DNA from: Oscillospiraceae bacterium
Lineage (GTDB): Bacteria; Bacillota; Clostridia; Oscillospirales; Acutalibacteraceae
Direction of reading: 5' to 3'
Length of the DNA stretch: 32,538 nt
Assembly (NCBI GenBank): GCA_029007475.1
Contig: JAQXHW010000108.1
Location: 1-32,538 of the forward strand
The notes under the pieces were generated by a model. It worked only from the letters and a program-made list of their open reading frames with translations. It was not told the DNA's origin and ran no database searches. A program made the position numbers and the translations under genes. This document shows, in pieces, positions 1 through 9,610 of this stretch. How positions within the stretch are numbered: position 1 is the first letter of the stretch; every line of letters begins with the position of its first letter.

Positions 1-1
1 T

Positions 2-649
2 ACTTTGGCGGTTACCACAGCTGCTTCTAACGCAATCGGTATGGGTATTGCGGCAACTTTAGTTCTGATAGGCTCAAACGCGGTAATAAGCGCGCTGAGA
101 AAGGTTATTCCCGACAAGGTGAGGATTCCTGCTTACATAACTATTATCGCCGCCTTTGTTACAGTAGTTCAGATGGTGGTAAAAGCCTTTGCTCCTGCTA
201 TTGACGAGAGCCTGGGTATATTTCTGCCTCTTATTGTCGTAAACTGTATAATCCTCGGACGTGCCGAGATGTACGCCAGCAAAAATCCCATTATCCCCTC
301 CATGCTTGACGGACTCGGAATGGGAATAGGCTTTACGGCAACGCTCCTTATTATGGGCTCAATCCGAGAGATTTTAGGTAACGGCACATGGTTTGGTATG
401 CCCATAACCGGAGGTATTCAGATTATTATTTTCATGCTTCCTCCCGGCGGCTTCTTTGTTTTCGGTATGCTTATTGCTCTTGCCGCTAAAATAAGCGGCA
501 AAAAACCTCCTAAGGCGGCAGGCTGTGCAAGCTGTCCCTTAAAGGGTAAATGCTCCGTACAGATTTCCGAGGGCGACGAAAAAGCCTGTCCCTCAAAGGC
601 AGAGGTTCTTGCCTCTGAGGTTTCTGAGAAAGGGGGAGAGGGCGCATGA
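2..649 (+). CDS. rnfE: Electron transport complex protein RnfE (5' truncated by window edge)
   Basis: Multi-TM protein with NCIILGRAEMYASKN and GLGMGIGFTATLLIMGSIREILGNG, typical of RnfE/NqrD. Frame is open to the window start. Overlaps rnfA by 4 bp. Confidence 0.93.
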   Translation, partial: TLAVTTAASNAIGMGIAATLVLIGSNAVISALRKVIPDKVRIPAYITIIAAFVTVVQMVVKAFAPAIDESLGIFLPLIVVNCIILGRAEMYASKNPIIPSMLDGLGMGIGFTATLLIMGSIREILGNGTWFGMPITGGIQIIIFMLPPGGFFVFGMLIALAAKISGKKPPKAAGCASCPLKGKCSVQISEGDEKACPSKAEVLASEVSEKGGEGA

Positions 650-1251
650 TTATTAAGTCGCTGATTGCGGTTTTCCTCGCGGCAATCCTTACGGAAAACT
701 ATGTATTGTCGAAGTTTTTAGGTATCTGTCCTTTCCTCGGTGTATCCAAAAAGGTCAATACGGCTTTAGGTATGAGCGCGGCGGTTACTTTTGTAATGGT
801 TTTGGCGACTGCGGCTACCTACCCAATTTACATGTATCTCTTGGTTCCTGCAAATCTCAGCTATTTGCAGACTATCGTGTTTATTCTCATTATTGCGGGA
901 CTTGTTCAGCTTGTTGAGATTGTTCTCAAGAAGTACATTCCCTCTCTCTATAATTCTCTGGGAATTTACCTGCCCCTGATTACCACAAACTGCGCTGTTT
1001 TAGGCGTTACAATGCTTGTAATTGAGAAAAGCGGCCCCGATTTCGGCTTCGGTCACGCTATGGTAAATGCCTTGGGCGCAGGTATCGGCTTCCTTGTTGC
1101 AATGGTAATGTTTGCAGGAGTTCGTCAGCGTTTGGAAGCTGCCGATATTCCCAAAGCCTTAAAGGGTCTGCCTATAACTTTAGTTGCGGCTTCTCTTGTT
1201 TCCCTGAGCTTCTTAGGCTTTTCGGGAATAGTTGAAGGTATGTTAGGCTAA
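646..1251 (+). CDS. rnfA: Electron transport complex protein RnfA
   Basis: LTENYVLSKFLGICPFLGVSKK and LGIYLPLITTNCAVLGV are RnfA/NqrE signatures; gene order E-A-B. Confidence 0.95.
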   Translation: MIIKSLIAVFLAAILTENYVLSKFLGICPFLGVSKKVNTALGMSAAVTFVMVLATAATYPIYMYLLVPANLSYLQTIVFILIIAGLVQLVEIVLKKYIPSLYNSLGIYLPLITTNCAVLGVTMLVIEKSGPDFGFGHAMVNALGAGIGFLVAMVMFAGVRQRLEAADIPKALKGLPITLVAASLVSLSFLGFSGIVEGMLG

Positions 1252-1263
1252 GGGGGTGCGGTA

Positions 1264-2070
1264 ATGGATATTAATTCGATTTTACTTGCCGTACTTATAG
1301 TTGCCGGCATAGGACTTGTACTGGGCGTAATTTTGGCGGTGGCTTCCCTTTTAATGGCAGTACCCAAGGATGAAAAGGTTGAAGCCTTAAAGGAGGCTCT
1401 CCCCGGAGCAAACTGCGGAGCCTGCGGCTACTCGGGCTGTGAGGGATACGCAAAGGCTCTCGCCTTAGGCGAAGCGGCCTTAGGAAAATGCTCTCCCGGC
1501 GGTGAGGACTGTGTGTCACAGCTCTCAAAAATTTTAGGAGTTGAGGCTGCCTCTAGGGAGAAAAAAACTGCCCTTGTGCATTGTATGGGAAGCGAGGACA
1601 ACACAGACGTCAAGATGGAGTATCAGGGAGTTATGTCCTGCCGTGCGGCAATGACCCTGCACGGCGGCATGAGCAGCTGTACCTTTGGCTGTCTCGGCCT
1701 CGGCGACTGTATGAATGCCTGTCCCTACGGTGCAATTTCTCTCTGCAACGGAGTTGCCCATATTGAGCCTGAGCTTTGCAAGGGTTGTTCGATGTGTGTT
1801 TCAGCCTGTCCAAAGAAGCTAATTTCCTTTGTGCCTTACAAGGATATGGCGGTTGTGCGCTGCTTTAACTGCCAAAAGGGCGCAGACGCGAGAAAGGTAT
1901 GTAAGAGTGCCTGTATCGGCTGTAAGAAGTGCGAAAAGGTCTGCGAAGCCGGAGCGGTCAAGGTTGAGAATTTCTTAGCCTATGTAGACGCTTCAAAATG
2001 CACAGGCTGTATGAAGTGTGTGGAAAGCTGTCCCCAAGGCTCTATAACTGCTTTTAGGGCAGGAGCGTAA
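1264..2070 (+). CDS. rnfB: Electron transport complex protein RnfB (polyferredoxin)
   Basis: N-terminal TM, GANCGACGYSGCEGYAKAL cluster motif, then several ferredoxin-type CxxCxxC...CP motifs; follows rnfA. Confidence 0.95.
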   Translation: MDINSILLAVLIVAGIGLVLGVILAVASLLMAVPKDEKVEALKEALPGANCGACGYSGCEGYAKALALGEAALGKCSPGGEDCVSQLSKILGVEAASREKKTALVHCMGSEDNTDVKMEYQGVMSCRAAMTLHGGMSSCTFGCLGLGDCMNACPYGAISLCNGVAHIEPELCKGCSMCVSACPKKLISFVPYKDMAVVRCFNCQKGADARKVCKSACIGCKKCEKVCEAGAVKVENFLAYVDASKCTGCMKCVESCPQGSITAFRAGA

Positions 2071-2176
2071 GAAGTGAAATAATCTATGCACGGCTTTAGA
2101 AATGCCGAGACTGCGGCGCAGTAAAACACAGCCGCGAAAATGCGAAAATATATTGTAAGGAATTTTCCTGCTCGAT

Positions 2177-2210
2177 AAAAAACTCCTCCGTTTTCGGGGG
2201 AGTTTTTTGT
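2177..2210 (+). terminator. Rho-independent terminator after rnfB
   Basis: AAAAAACTCCTCCG-TTTT-CGGGGGAGTTTTTT hairpin with U-tract. Confidence 0.85.
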
Positions 2211-2344
2211 ATTCGTGTAAACTTAATCTGAAAATTTTGTGAAAATATAAAAAATTTTTGGAAAAAACGATACAAAATGAAATTTTTGTAGTATAATTAC
2301 AATGTCTTTTTGTGTTCAAAAAATACTCATAAGGAGTGAACTAT

Positions 2345-3319
2345 ATGGTAGAGGTTAAAAACCTTACTAAATCCTACGGTAATGTTCTTGCCGTAAAGGG
2401 TATTAGCTTTTCGGCAAATGCCGGCGAGATACTGGGATTTCTCGGCCCTAACGGCGCCGGAAAAACTACCACAATGAATATTATTACGGGCTTTCTCTCG
2501 GCAACAGGAGGTACGGTTACCATTGACGGCTACGATATCCTTGATAATCCCAAGGAGGCACGCTCCCGCATAGGATATCTCCCGGAGCAGCCCCCTCTTT
2601 ATCTCGATATGACCGTTGAGAAATACCTTGAATTTATCTATGAGCTGAAGAAGGTGAAATTACCTCGTCAGGCTCACCTTAAAGAGATTATGACTCTGGT
2701 TAAAATCTACGATATCAAGGACAGGGTTATAAAGAATCTTTCAAAGGGATACCGACAGAGAGTAGGCGTTGCTCAGGCATTGGTGGGCAATCCCCCTGTT
2801 ATTATACTTGACGAGCCTACCGTGGGTCTTGACCCAAGACAGATTATCGAGATGAGAAGCCTTATTCGCTCTCTCGGCAAGAAGCACACCGTAATTTTTT
2901 CCTCTCATGTGCTTTCCGAGGTTTCCGCAATTTGCGACAGAATCGTTGTTATCTCCAACGGAACTATCGCCGCCGACTCGAAAACCGAGGAGCTTTCCTC
3001 AATTACCGATGATTTCGGCAGAATTTCTCTCACGGTTGAGGGTGTGCCCTCAAGCGTCGCCTCTGTTCTATCGGAGATTGACGGGGTGACAAAGGTGAGA
3101 AAAGATATAAAATATTCCGAAAATGTTTGCTCCTTTATTTTAGAGCATAAAAAGGATATGGATATAAGACGTGCGGTTTTCCGCGCTATGTCAAAGGCTG
3201 ACTGTCCCATACTTGAAATGAAGGACGCAGGAAAAACCCTTGAGGAGAGCTTCCTCTACCTCACCGACGTTACCGAGGTTGAGAGAACTAAAAAGGGCAG
3301 AAAGGGAGGTAAAAACTGA
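2345..3319 (+). CDS. ABC transporter ATP-binding protein (GldA/ABC-2 type)
   Basis: Walker A GPNGAGKTTT, signature LSKGYRQRVGVAQAL, Walker B VIILDEPTVGLDP. RBS AAGGAG 8 nt upstream of ATG 2345. Confidence 0.93.
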   Translation: MVEVKNLTKSYGNVLAVKGISFSANAGEILGFLGPNGAGKTTTMNIITGFLSATGGTVTIDGYDILDNPKEARSRIGYLPEQPPLYLDMTVEKYLEFIYELKKVKLPRQAHLKEIMTLVKIYDIKDRVIKNLSKGYRQRVGVAQALVGNPPVIILDEPTVGLDPRQIIEMRSLIRSLGKKHTVIFSSHVLSEVSAICDRIVVISNGTIAADSKTEELSSITDDFGRISLTVEGVPSSVASVLSEIDGVTKVRKDIKYSENVCSFILEHKKDMDIRRAVFRAMSKADCPILEMKDAGKTLEESFLYLTDVTEVERTKKGRKGGKN

Positions 3320-4059
3320 TGAAAGCTATATTCAAAAGAGAGTTTGCCTCTTATTTCACTTCTCCCTTAGGCTACATAATTTTGGCTATTTACGGCTTCC
3401 TTTCGGGACTCTTTATTCTGATTTCCTATTATGATACGGGTTATAGCTATGCCATAGCCGACGGCATAGCCCCCATGATGAACTTTGCGCTTTTCATAAT
3501 TCCCCCAATAACCATGAAGTCCTTTACCGACGAAAAACGTCAGCACACGGACCAAGCGCTGCTCACCGCTCCCGTGAGCCTTTGGGATATTGTTTTGGGT
3601 AAATTTTTTAGTGCATTTGCCCTCTATGTAATCTGCACGCTTTACTATTTCGTCTATGTGCTTTTCACGTTAATGTTTATTCCTTCTCCTGCTATTGAGT
3701 GGGGAGTGCTCTTTACCTGTTGGCTCGGAATTTTACTTCTGGGTGCGGCAATGCTGGCAGTTAACCTTTTCTATTCCTCTCTGACAGCTTCTCAGATTTT
3801 GGCTGTTGTTGTGGGTATGGGCACAGGACTTTTTATTATGCTATACGACGTTATTATCTTCACTGTGGCTAATTCCATAAGCTCTATGTTCAAGATAGAT
3901 TATCAGATAGTTGTACTTGATAAGCTATCAGTTACTTCGCATTTCACGAACTTTGTAAGCGGAGTTTTGAATCCTGCGGACATAGTATTTTTCGTAAGCT
4001 TTGCTCTTGTATTCCTGTTCTTTACCAACAGGGTGCTGGATAAAAAGCGTTGGTCTTAA
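3319..4059 (+). CDS. ABC-2 type permease (GldF-like)
   Basis: Six-TM hydrophobic protein starting MKAIFKREFASYFTSPLGYI, PPITMKSFTDEKRQHTDQALLTAPVS motif; overlaps the ATPase stop codon. Confidence 0.88.
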   Translation: MKAIFKREFASYFTSPLGYIILAIYGFLSGLFILISYYDTGYSYAIADGIAPMMNFALFIIPPITMKSFTDEKRQHTDQALLTAPVSLWDIVLGKFFSAFALYVICTLYYFVYVLFTLMFIPSPAIEWGVLFTCWLGILLLGAAMLAVNLFYSSLTASQILAVVVGMGTGLFIMLYDVIIFTVANSISSMFKIDYQIVVLDKLSVTSHFTNFVSGVLNPADIVFFVSFALVFLFFTNRVLDKKRWS

Positions 4060-4072
4060 GGGAGGTTTTTTC

Positions 4073-5578
4073 ATGAGTAACAGAATAGAAAAGGCTTCTG
4101 CAAAGCTTTCTGCAAAGACCCGCATGATTATGAATATTATTTTCATAGTTGTCGTTTTGGCTGTGGTTGTGGGAGCAAATATACTAACCTCTTTCATTGT
4201 TAAGAGAAATCCTGCCTCTCAGGTCGATTTTACCTCTGACGGAGCATACAGCCTGCAGGCAGGTACCGTAGAGTATCTGAACTACCTTGAGGACGAGATT
4301 GTTATTAAGGTTCTCTGCTCCGAGGATAAGCTCATCAGCTACGACAGCTCCTTCGGTTATCAGGCTAATCAGCTTCTTCTGAAATTCTCTACCTACTCAA
4401 ATATAGAGGTTGAGTTTGTTGAGGATTTACAGATGACCTCGGTAAGTGCCTGGCAGGAAAAGTACCCCGATATCGACTGGAAGGCTCTAAACGAAATTCT
4501 GCTTGTTGAAAGCAAGACAAGCGGCAGGTACGCAGGCGTTAAGCGCGACGATTTCTTCACCGTAACCTACGATTCTTCTTCCGGAGAGAATGTTATCATC
4601 GGTCAGAATGTCGAGTCCGAAATTCTCTCTGCAATTCAGCGAGTTACCTCCGAGAAAATCGTGAAGGTGGGTATTTCCGTGGGCAACGGAGAATTCCTCT
4701 CTGCCGACTCTCAGTATTACGCAGAGTTTTCGAATTTAAGAGGCACCTTAACCCACAATGCCTACGACGTTGAGGATATTAACTTAAGCACAACCGTACC
4801 GAATGAGGATATGGAAATCATTATTATGGTAGCGCCTATCTACGATCTTACCGCTGAGGCGGCCGACAATCTTACAAATTGGCTCCAAAATGACGGCGAG
4901 TACGGAAAGACCTTGGTTTATGTTCCTTTCTATCTTGCCGAGGACACGCCTAATCTCGATTTAATTATCGAACAGTGGGGAATGACTGTCACAAGGGGCA
5001 TGGTTGAGGAAAAGGACGAGAGCAAGACCCTCTCAAGCGGCGGAGCTTTTCTTCCCGATTATGCCGACGAAAAATTCACCGAAACCTTAAACGATACTTC
5101 AAAGCCTGTTGCCTTCGGTACAGACTGTATGCCAATAAAGATCAGGGACGAAAAAATAGCTTCCTCAATCCTCACAACCTCCTCAAAGGCAGTAGTTCAC
5201 CTCATTGACGACGAGGGACTCACGGGCGAAACCGAGGAGGCAGGCGAAAACGGCATAACCGTTGCCGCGGTTGCAACCAAAACAGCCGATACGGGCGAAA
5301 CCTCAAACGTAGTTGTATGGGGCTCTATTGCAGGACTCCAGGACAACGTAATGAAGATGCCTAACTACAACAACGAAAGCTACTTTGTAAATATGCTCAA
5401 TACCCTCTGCGATAATGAGGTACAGGGAATTGTTGTTAACGGAGCAGCGTTTAGCGGCTCTGTTATGACCGTTACCGACGGAGTAAGAACAGCATTCAGA
5501 ATTATCTTTGTAATCGTTGTTCCCTTGGCGCTTATCGGTGCTTGCATCTTTGTATTTGTTAGAAGGAGAAATCGCTGA
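4073..5578 (+). CDS. GldG-like ABC-type auxiliary protein
   Basis: N-terminal TM, extracytoplasmic domain, C-terminal TM plus RRRNR. Start at ATG 4073 after GGGAGG. Genomic context GldA-GldF-GldG. Confidence 0.8.
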   Translation: MSNRIEKASAKLSAKTRMIMNIIFIVVVLAVVVGANILTSFIVKRNPASQVDFTSDGAYSLQAGTVEYLNYLEDEIVIKVLCSEDKLISYDSSFGYQANQLLLKFSTYSNIEVEFVEDLQMTSVSAWQEKYPDIDWKALNEILLVESKTSGRYAGVKRDDFFTVTYDSSSGENVIIGQNVESEILSAIQRVTSEKIVKVGISVGNGEFLSADSQYYAEFSNLRGTLTHNAYDVEDINLSTTVPNEDMEIIIMVAPIYDLTAEAADNLTNWLQNDGEYGKTLVYVPFYLAEDTPNLDLIIEQWGMTVTRGMVEEKDESKTLSSGGAFLPDYADEKFTETLNDTSKPVAFGTDCMPIKIRDEKIASSILTTSSKAVVHLIDDEGLTGETEEAGENGITVAAVATKTADTGETSNVVVWGSIAGLQDNVMKMPNYNNESYFVNMLNTLCDNEVQGIVVNGAAFSGSVMTVTDGVRTAFRIIFVIVVPLALIGACIFVFVRRRNR

Positions 5579-7158
5579 TGAACAAACGGATGATTAGAAA
5601 TATTATTATCGCCGCAGCCGCACTTTTAGTCGTTGCGGGAGTAATCTGCATGGTGATTTTTATTCCATCATGTGCAAATAATACCCCGAAGAAAACCGAG
5701 CTTGACTACGGTACGGATATGAAGCTCTTCGTAGACGAGGATGGGCTTCACTGCGCCGAGGTTGTAACAAACGAAAAGGGAGAAATCGAAAACAACTCCT
5801 ATGGTACGCTTATTGATTATTTCCCCGCAAAGATTGAGAAAATCGCCATGGAAACCCCTTGGGGCAACTATACCTTTATTCTTACCACTCCTGTGGACTC
5901 AGACGGTAAAACCGAGGCGACTGTCTATACCTTAGAGGGCTTTGAGGACTATCAGCTTGAAAGCACAAATCCTGCTCTTTTGGCAAGCGCGATCTGTAAA
6001 ATAGACTTTATCTCAGTTGTTGACTTAAAGGGCGAAAAATCCTCTGAGTTCGGTTTTGACGAGCCTCGTGCAAAGGGTACCGCTTACTACAATGACGGCA
6101 CTCACTCCACCGTAATTTTAGGCGCCGATGCCGCAGGCGGAGAAAGCTGTTACATTAAATTCGGCAACAGCGACACAATCTACCTTGTCGCAAAGGAAAA
6201 TATGGAGTCGATGCTTTATGATATAACCGACCTTTTCAGCGCGTCGATTAACGCTGATAAAACCTCGGTTTCCGACGACAGCTTTTCCGAGATTACCCTT
6301 GGCGGTACTCACTTCTCAAAGGAGATTACAATAGCCAAAAACGATGATAATGCGCTTTCCTGCTACTATGTAATGACCTCCGAGGGAAATACTCCCGTAA
6401 GCAACGTAGCGGGCAGCAATATTGTAGGCTCAATAAAATCTCTCACCTGCGAGGATGTTGTCTGTGTTAATCCCGATAAGGATAAGCTTAAGGAATACGG
6501 CTTGGAAAAGCCCTTTGCCACAGTCAAGACGGAGTATAGCTACACCGAGAAAACCTATGACGAAAACGGTTTGGAAACAGGCAGCAAGAACAAGACCTTA
6601 AAGGTTTCCCTCTTAGCTTCCGAGGCTGATTCGGAGGGTAAGGTTTATCTCATGCAGGAGGGCGGCAAGCTAATCTATAAAATCGCCGCAGCCTCAGTTC
6701 CCTGGGCAACTGTTTCCGAGAGCGATTTGAGAAGCGAGTATGTTTTCTCGCCCGCTTATTCAGCTTTAAGTAAGGTTGAGGTAGCGGCAAACGGAAAAAC
6801 ATACAGCTTTATCATGGGCGAGGAGGAGCAAGACGGCGCTATTGTCAAGACCGTTTCTCTTGACGGCAAAAAGATAGACGAGCCCGCTTTCTATACCTTC
6901 TGTCAGGACCTTTCCCTCTTAACTGTTGCAGGTCAGGACGACTCTGCAAAAACTACCGGCACAGCCCTTTCGGTTACCTATACATACTCCTCGGGCAGAG
7001 CCGCCGATAAGGTTGAGTTCAAGTCTACCGGCAGCCAGAAAATTATAGCCGCACTAAACGGAAAAGGTGACGGTTACGTCTATAAAGAGCAGGTTGACGG
7101 CATGACAGAAAACTTGGAGAAATTAGCGAAAGGACAGGAGATTTCTTCTGTTCTATGA
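5578..7158 (+). CDS. DUF4340-like membrane-anchored protein
   Basis: N-terminal TM/lipobox-like MVIFIPSCANN, repeated beta-rich segments (FGFDEPRAKGTAYYNDGTHSTVILGADAAGGESCYIKF). Standard downstream partner of GldG-like genes. Confidence 0.72.
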   Translation: MNKRMIRNIIIAAAALLVVAGVICMVIFIPSCANNTPKKTELDYGTDMKLFVDEDGLHCAEVVTNEKGEIENNSYGTLIDYFPAKIEKIAMETPWGNYTFILTTPVDSDGKTEATVYTLEGFEDYQLESTNPALLASAICKIDFISVVDLKGEKSSEFGFDEPRAKGTAYYNDGTHSTVILGADAAGGESCYIKFGNSDTIYLVAKENMESMLYDITDLFSASINADKTSVSDDSFSEITLGGTHFSKEITIAKNDDNALSCYYVMTSEGNTPVSNVAGSNIVGSIKSLTCEDVVCVNPDKDKLKEYGLEKPFATVKTEYSYTEKTYDENGLETGSKNKTLKVSLLASEADSEGKVYLMQEGGKLIYKIAAASVPWATVSESDLRSEYVFSPAYSALSKVEVAANGKTYSFIMGEEEQDGAIVKTVSLDGKKIDEPAFYTFCQDLSLLTVAGQDDSAKTTGTALSVTYTYSSGRAADKVEFKSTGSQKIIAALNGKGDGYVYKEQVDGMTENLEKLAKGQEISSVL

Positions 7159-7227
7159 TAGTTTCGGCAAAGCGGTTCTCTTAAACCCCTGCGGAATTGT
7201 TGAAAATCCCGATTTTCTGAGAAAAAC

Positions 7228-7255
7228 TTGATTTTCTCTGTAAATATGGTATAAT
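7228..7255 (+). promoter_or_regulatory. Predicted sigma-A promoter of the rimP-nusA-infB operon
   Basis: TTGATT - 16 bp - TATAAT with extended -10 TGG. Confidence 0.65.
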
Positions 7256-7282
7256 GTATTACAGTTGAATATTGTATTAAGT

Positions 7283-7310
7283 AAGGAGTAGGTTTTCAGA
7301 CCTGCTCCTT
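7283..7310 (+). ncRNA. 5' UTR leader hairpin upstream of rimP
   Basis: AAGGAGTAGGT-TTTCAG-ACCTGCTCCTT, 11-bp stem with one G-U pair, between promoter and rimP RBS; no long U-tract. Confidence 0.55.
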
Positions 7311-7334
7311 GGCTTTTGTCTTGGAGGTGTTAAG

Positions 7335-7811
7335 ATGAAAGAAAGTAAAGGCAACGTATATGAGAGCGTAAAAGCTATTGCAGAGCCTATTGCCGAGAGC
7401 CTGGGACTTTCCGTTTGGGACGTCCGCTATCTAAAGGAGGGTGCTTCCCGGTATCTCCGTATCTTTATTGATAAGGAGGAGGGAGTTTCAATTGACGATT
7501 GCGAGGCTATGTCAAGAGCCATAGACGCTCCCTTAGACGAGCTTGACCCCGTAAAAGAAGCCTATATCTTAGAGGTTTCCTCTCCCGGTATTGAGCGTGA
7601 GCTGACAAGACCCGAACACTTCGACCGCTTTATCGGCGCCGATATTATGGTGCGCTTAATAAGACCTATGGAGGTTTTGGGCAGAGAGTTCAAGGGAGTT
7701 CTCAAAGCCCACGACAAGGAAACCCTTACCGTGGCTGACCACTCGGGAGAAAACGAAGTGACGATAAGCAAAAAGGACGCAGCGTGGATAAAATTAGATG
7801 ATTTTGATTAA
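7335..7811 (+). CDS. rimP: Ribosome maturation factor RimP
   Basis: LEVSSPGIERELTRPEHFDRFIG motif; upstream of nusA. Confidence 0.95.
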   Translation: MKESKGNVYESVKAIAEPIAESLGLSVWDVRYLKEGASRYLRIFIDKEEGVSIDDCEAMSRAIDAPLDELDPVKEAYILEVSSPGIERELTRPEHFDRFIGADIMVRLIRPMEVLGREFKGVLKAHDKETLTVADHSGENEVTISKKDAAWIKLDDFD

Positions 7812-7891
7812 TACCCCGAAATGAATTTTGCGGCGAAACAAATTTAGATTTTATTCCAAATACATTGTTTAGAAAGGAATGGTTATTAAAA

Positions 7892-8953
7892 ATGGTAAAC
7901 AAGGAGTTATTCGAGGCTCTTGCCCTTCTCGAAAAGGAAAAGGGTATTCCCGTAGAGTACATGATTGACCAAATCAAGAGGGCAATCGTGGTAGCCTGTA
8001 AAAATCTTTACGGCAACGAGAATGTGGATATCGTTATGGACCCTGAAAAGAACACATTCAACGTAAAGCTCATTAAGACAGTTGTTGAGGAGGTTGAGGA
8101 CGAGTCTGCTGAAATCGCTCTTGCTGACGCAAAGCAGATTTCAAAGCGCGCCGCAGTCGGCAAGGAATTAGGTATTCCACTCGACCCCAAGAAGTTCGGA
8201 AGAATCGCAGTCAGCGCTTCCAAGAACGTTATCCACGGCGGTATCCGTGACGGCGAAAAGGGTCAGGCATTAAGAGAGTTCCAGTCAAAGTACAAGGAGC
8301 TTTTAACCGCTACTGTTGAGAGAATAGACCCTAAAACAGGTAACGCAACTCTCAAATTCGGCAAGGCTGAGGCAATTCTCCCCAAGTCAGAGCAGATTGC
8401 CGATGAGGTGCTCACCGAGGGCGAGCATATTAAGGTTTACGTTGTTGACGTTAAGGTAGGCGACAGAGGTCCCCGCGCTATTATTTCAAGAACACACCCC
8501 GATTTCGTAAGAAAGATGTTCGAAACAGAGGTTCCCGAAATCTTTGACGGAATTGTTGAGATTAAGTCTATCTCCCGTGAGGCAGGCTCCCGTACAAAAA
8601 TGGCAGTTATCTCCAACGACCCCGAGGTTGACGCAGTAGGCGCCTGTATCGGTACAAGAGGCGCAAGAGTTAACGCTATTGTTGAGGAGCTCTGCGGCGA
8701 AAAAATCGACATAATCGTTTACGACGAGGATCCCGAGAAGTTTATTGCGGCTTCTCTCTCTCCTGCAAACGTTCTCTCGGTACAGCTTGCAGAGGACGGC
8801 TCAAAGGCTTGCAGGGTAACCGTTCCCGACGGCCAGCTTTCCCTCGCTATCGGCAACAAGGGTCAGAACGCCCGCCTTGCAGCAAAGCTCACAGGATGGA
8901 AAATTGATATCCGTCCCGAGAGCGGCTTCTTCGGCGAGGATACCGAGGACTGA
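7892..8953 (+). CDS. nusA: Transcription termination/antitermination protein NusA
   Basis: S1/KH domains, GDRGPRAIISRTHPDFVRKMFETEVPEI, DPVGACIG-type motif (DAVGACIGTRGARV), AIGNKGQNARLAAKLTGWKIDI. Confidence 0.96.
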   Translation: MVNKELFEALALLEKEKGIPVEYMIDQIKRAIVVACKNLYGNENVDIVMDPEKNTFNVKLIKTVVEEVEDESAEIALADAKQISKRAAVGKELGIPLDPKKFGRIAVSASKNVIHGGIRDGEKGQALREFQSKYKELLTATVERIDPKTGNATLKFGKAEAILPKSEQIADEVLTEGEHIKVYVVDVKVGDRGPRAIISRTHPDFVRKMFETEVPEIFDGIVEIKSISREAGSRTKMAVISNDPEVDAVGACIGTRGARVNAIVEELCGEKIDIIVYDEDPEKFIAASLSPANVLSVQLAEDGSKACRVTVPDGQLSLAIGNKGQNARLAAKLTGWKIDIRPESGFFGEDTED

Positions 8954-8985
8954 TAATATAAAAAATGCCAAAAGGAGGAATTTTA

Positions 8986-9288
8986 ATGAAGCAGAGAAAA
9001 ATTCCCATGAGAAAATGCACAGGCTGTAACGAGATGAAGCCGAAAAATGAGCTTATCCGAGTGGTAAAAGCTCCCGATAAGCTAAGCGATACCGGCGAGG
9101 TTTTGGAAAAGGGCGAAATATCCTTAGACTTAACCTCAAAGAAAGCCGGCAGAGGTGCATATATCTGCAAGAATATCGAATGCTTTAATGCGGCGAAGAA
9201 AGCAAGACGCTTTGAAAAGGCTTTCGCAACCCAAATTCCCTCCTCGGTTTATGATTCTATGGAGGAGGAGCTTAAAAAAAGTGAATGA
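8986..9288 (+). CDS. ylxR: YlxR (RnpM) family RNA-binding protein
   Basis: RKCTGCNEMKPKNELIRVV and GRGAYICKNIECFNAAKKARRFEKAF; AAAGGAGG RBS upstream of ATG 8986. Confidence 0.92.
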   Translation: MKQRKIPMRKCTGCNEMKPKNELIRVVKAPDKLSDTGEVLEKGEISLDLTSKKAGRGAYICKNIECFNAAKKARRFEKAFATQIPSSVYDSMEEELKKSE

Positions 9289-9610
9289 CAGGCTGCTGTC
9301 TCTGCTGGGAATATGTCGACGTGCCGGTAAAATGGCAATAGGCTTTGACCCTGCGGTAGATTCCATAGAAACCGACAAAACTAAACTTGTGTTAGCCGCG
9401 TCGGATATATCAGCTAACACCGCCAAAAAGCTAAAGGCTGTGGCAGATGCGCATAAGGTGGACTTCATCTTTATTAAGAGAACTAAGGATGAGCTGAGCT
9501 TTTCTCTCGGCAAAACCTGCGCTTTGGTTGCCATAACCGACCACGGCTTCGAAAAGAAGATAAGAGAGCTTATTTTGGCAGAGTGTAATGAAGGAGGAAA
9601 CAGTTTATGA
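9281..9610 (+). CDS. ylxQ: L7Ae/L30e-family ribosomal-like protein YlxQ
   Basis: [27 protein letters not shown] start at 9281 overlapping ylxR, in frame with the listed longer ORF. Confidence 0.88.
   Translation: MNDRLLSLLGICRRAGKMAIGFDPAVDSIETDKTKLVLAASDISANTAKKLKAVADAHKVDFIFIKRTKDELSFSLGKTCALVAITDHGFEKKIRELILAECNEGGNSL

Noticed and set aside
2071-2176. Small hairpins (CGGC...GCCG, GCGGC...GCCGC) after rnfB as a possible sRNA
   Set aside because: Short stems with no promoter evident; could be 3' UTR structure before the terminator.
1993-2319. 108-aa minus-strand ORF
   Set aside because: Covers the rnfB end, terminator and upstream promoter region; low-complexity and no homology features.
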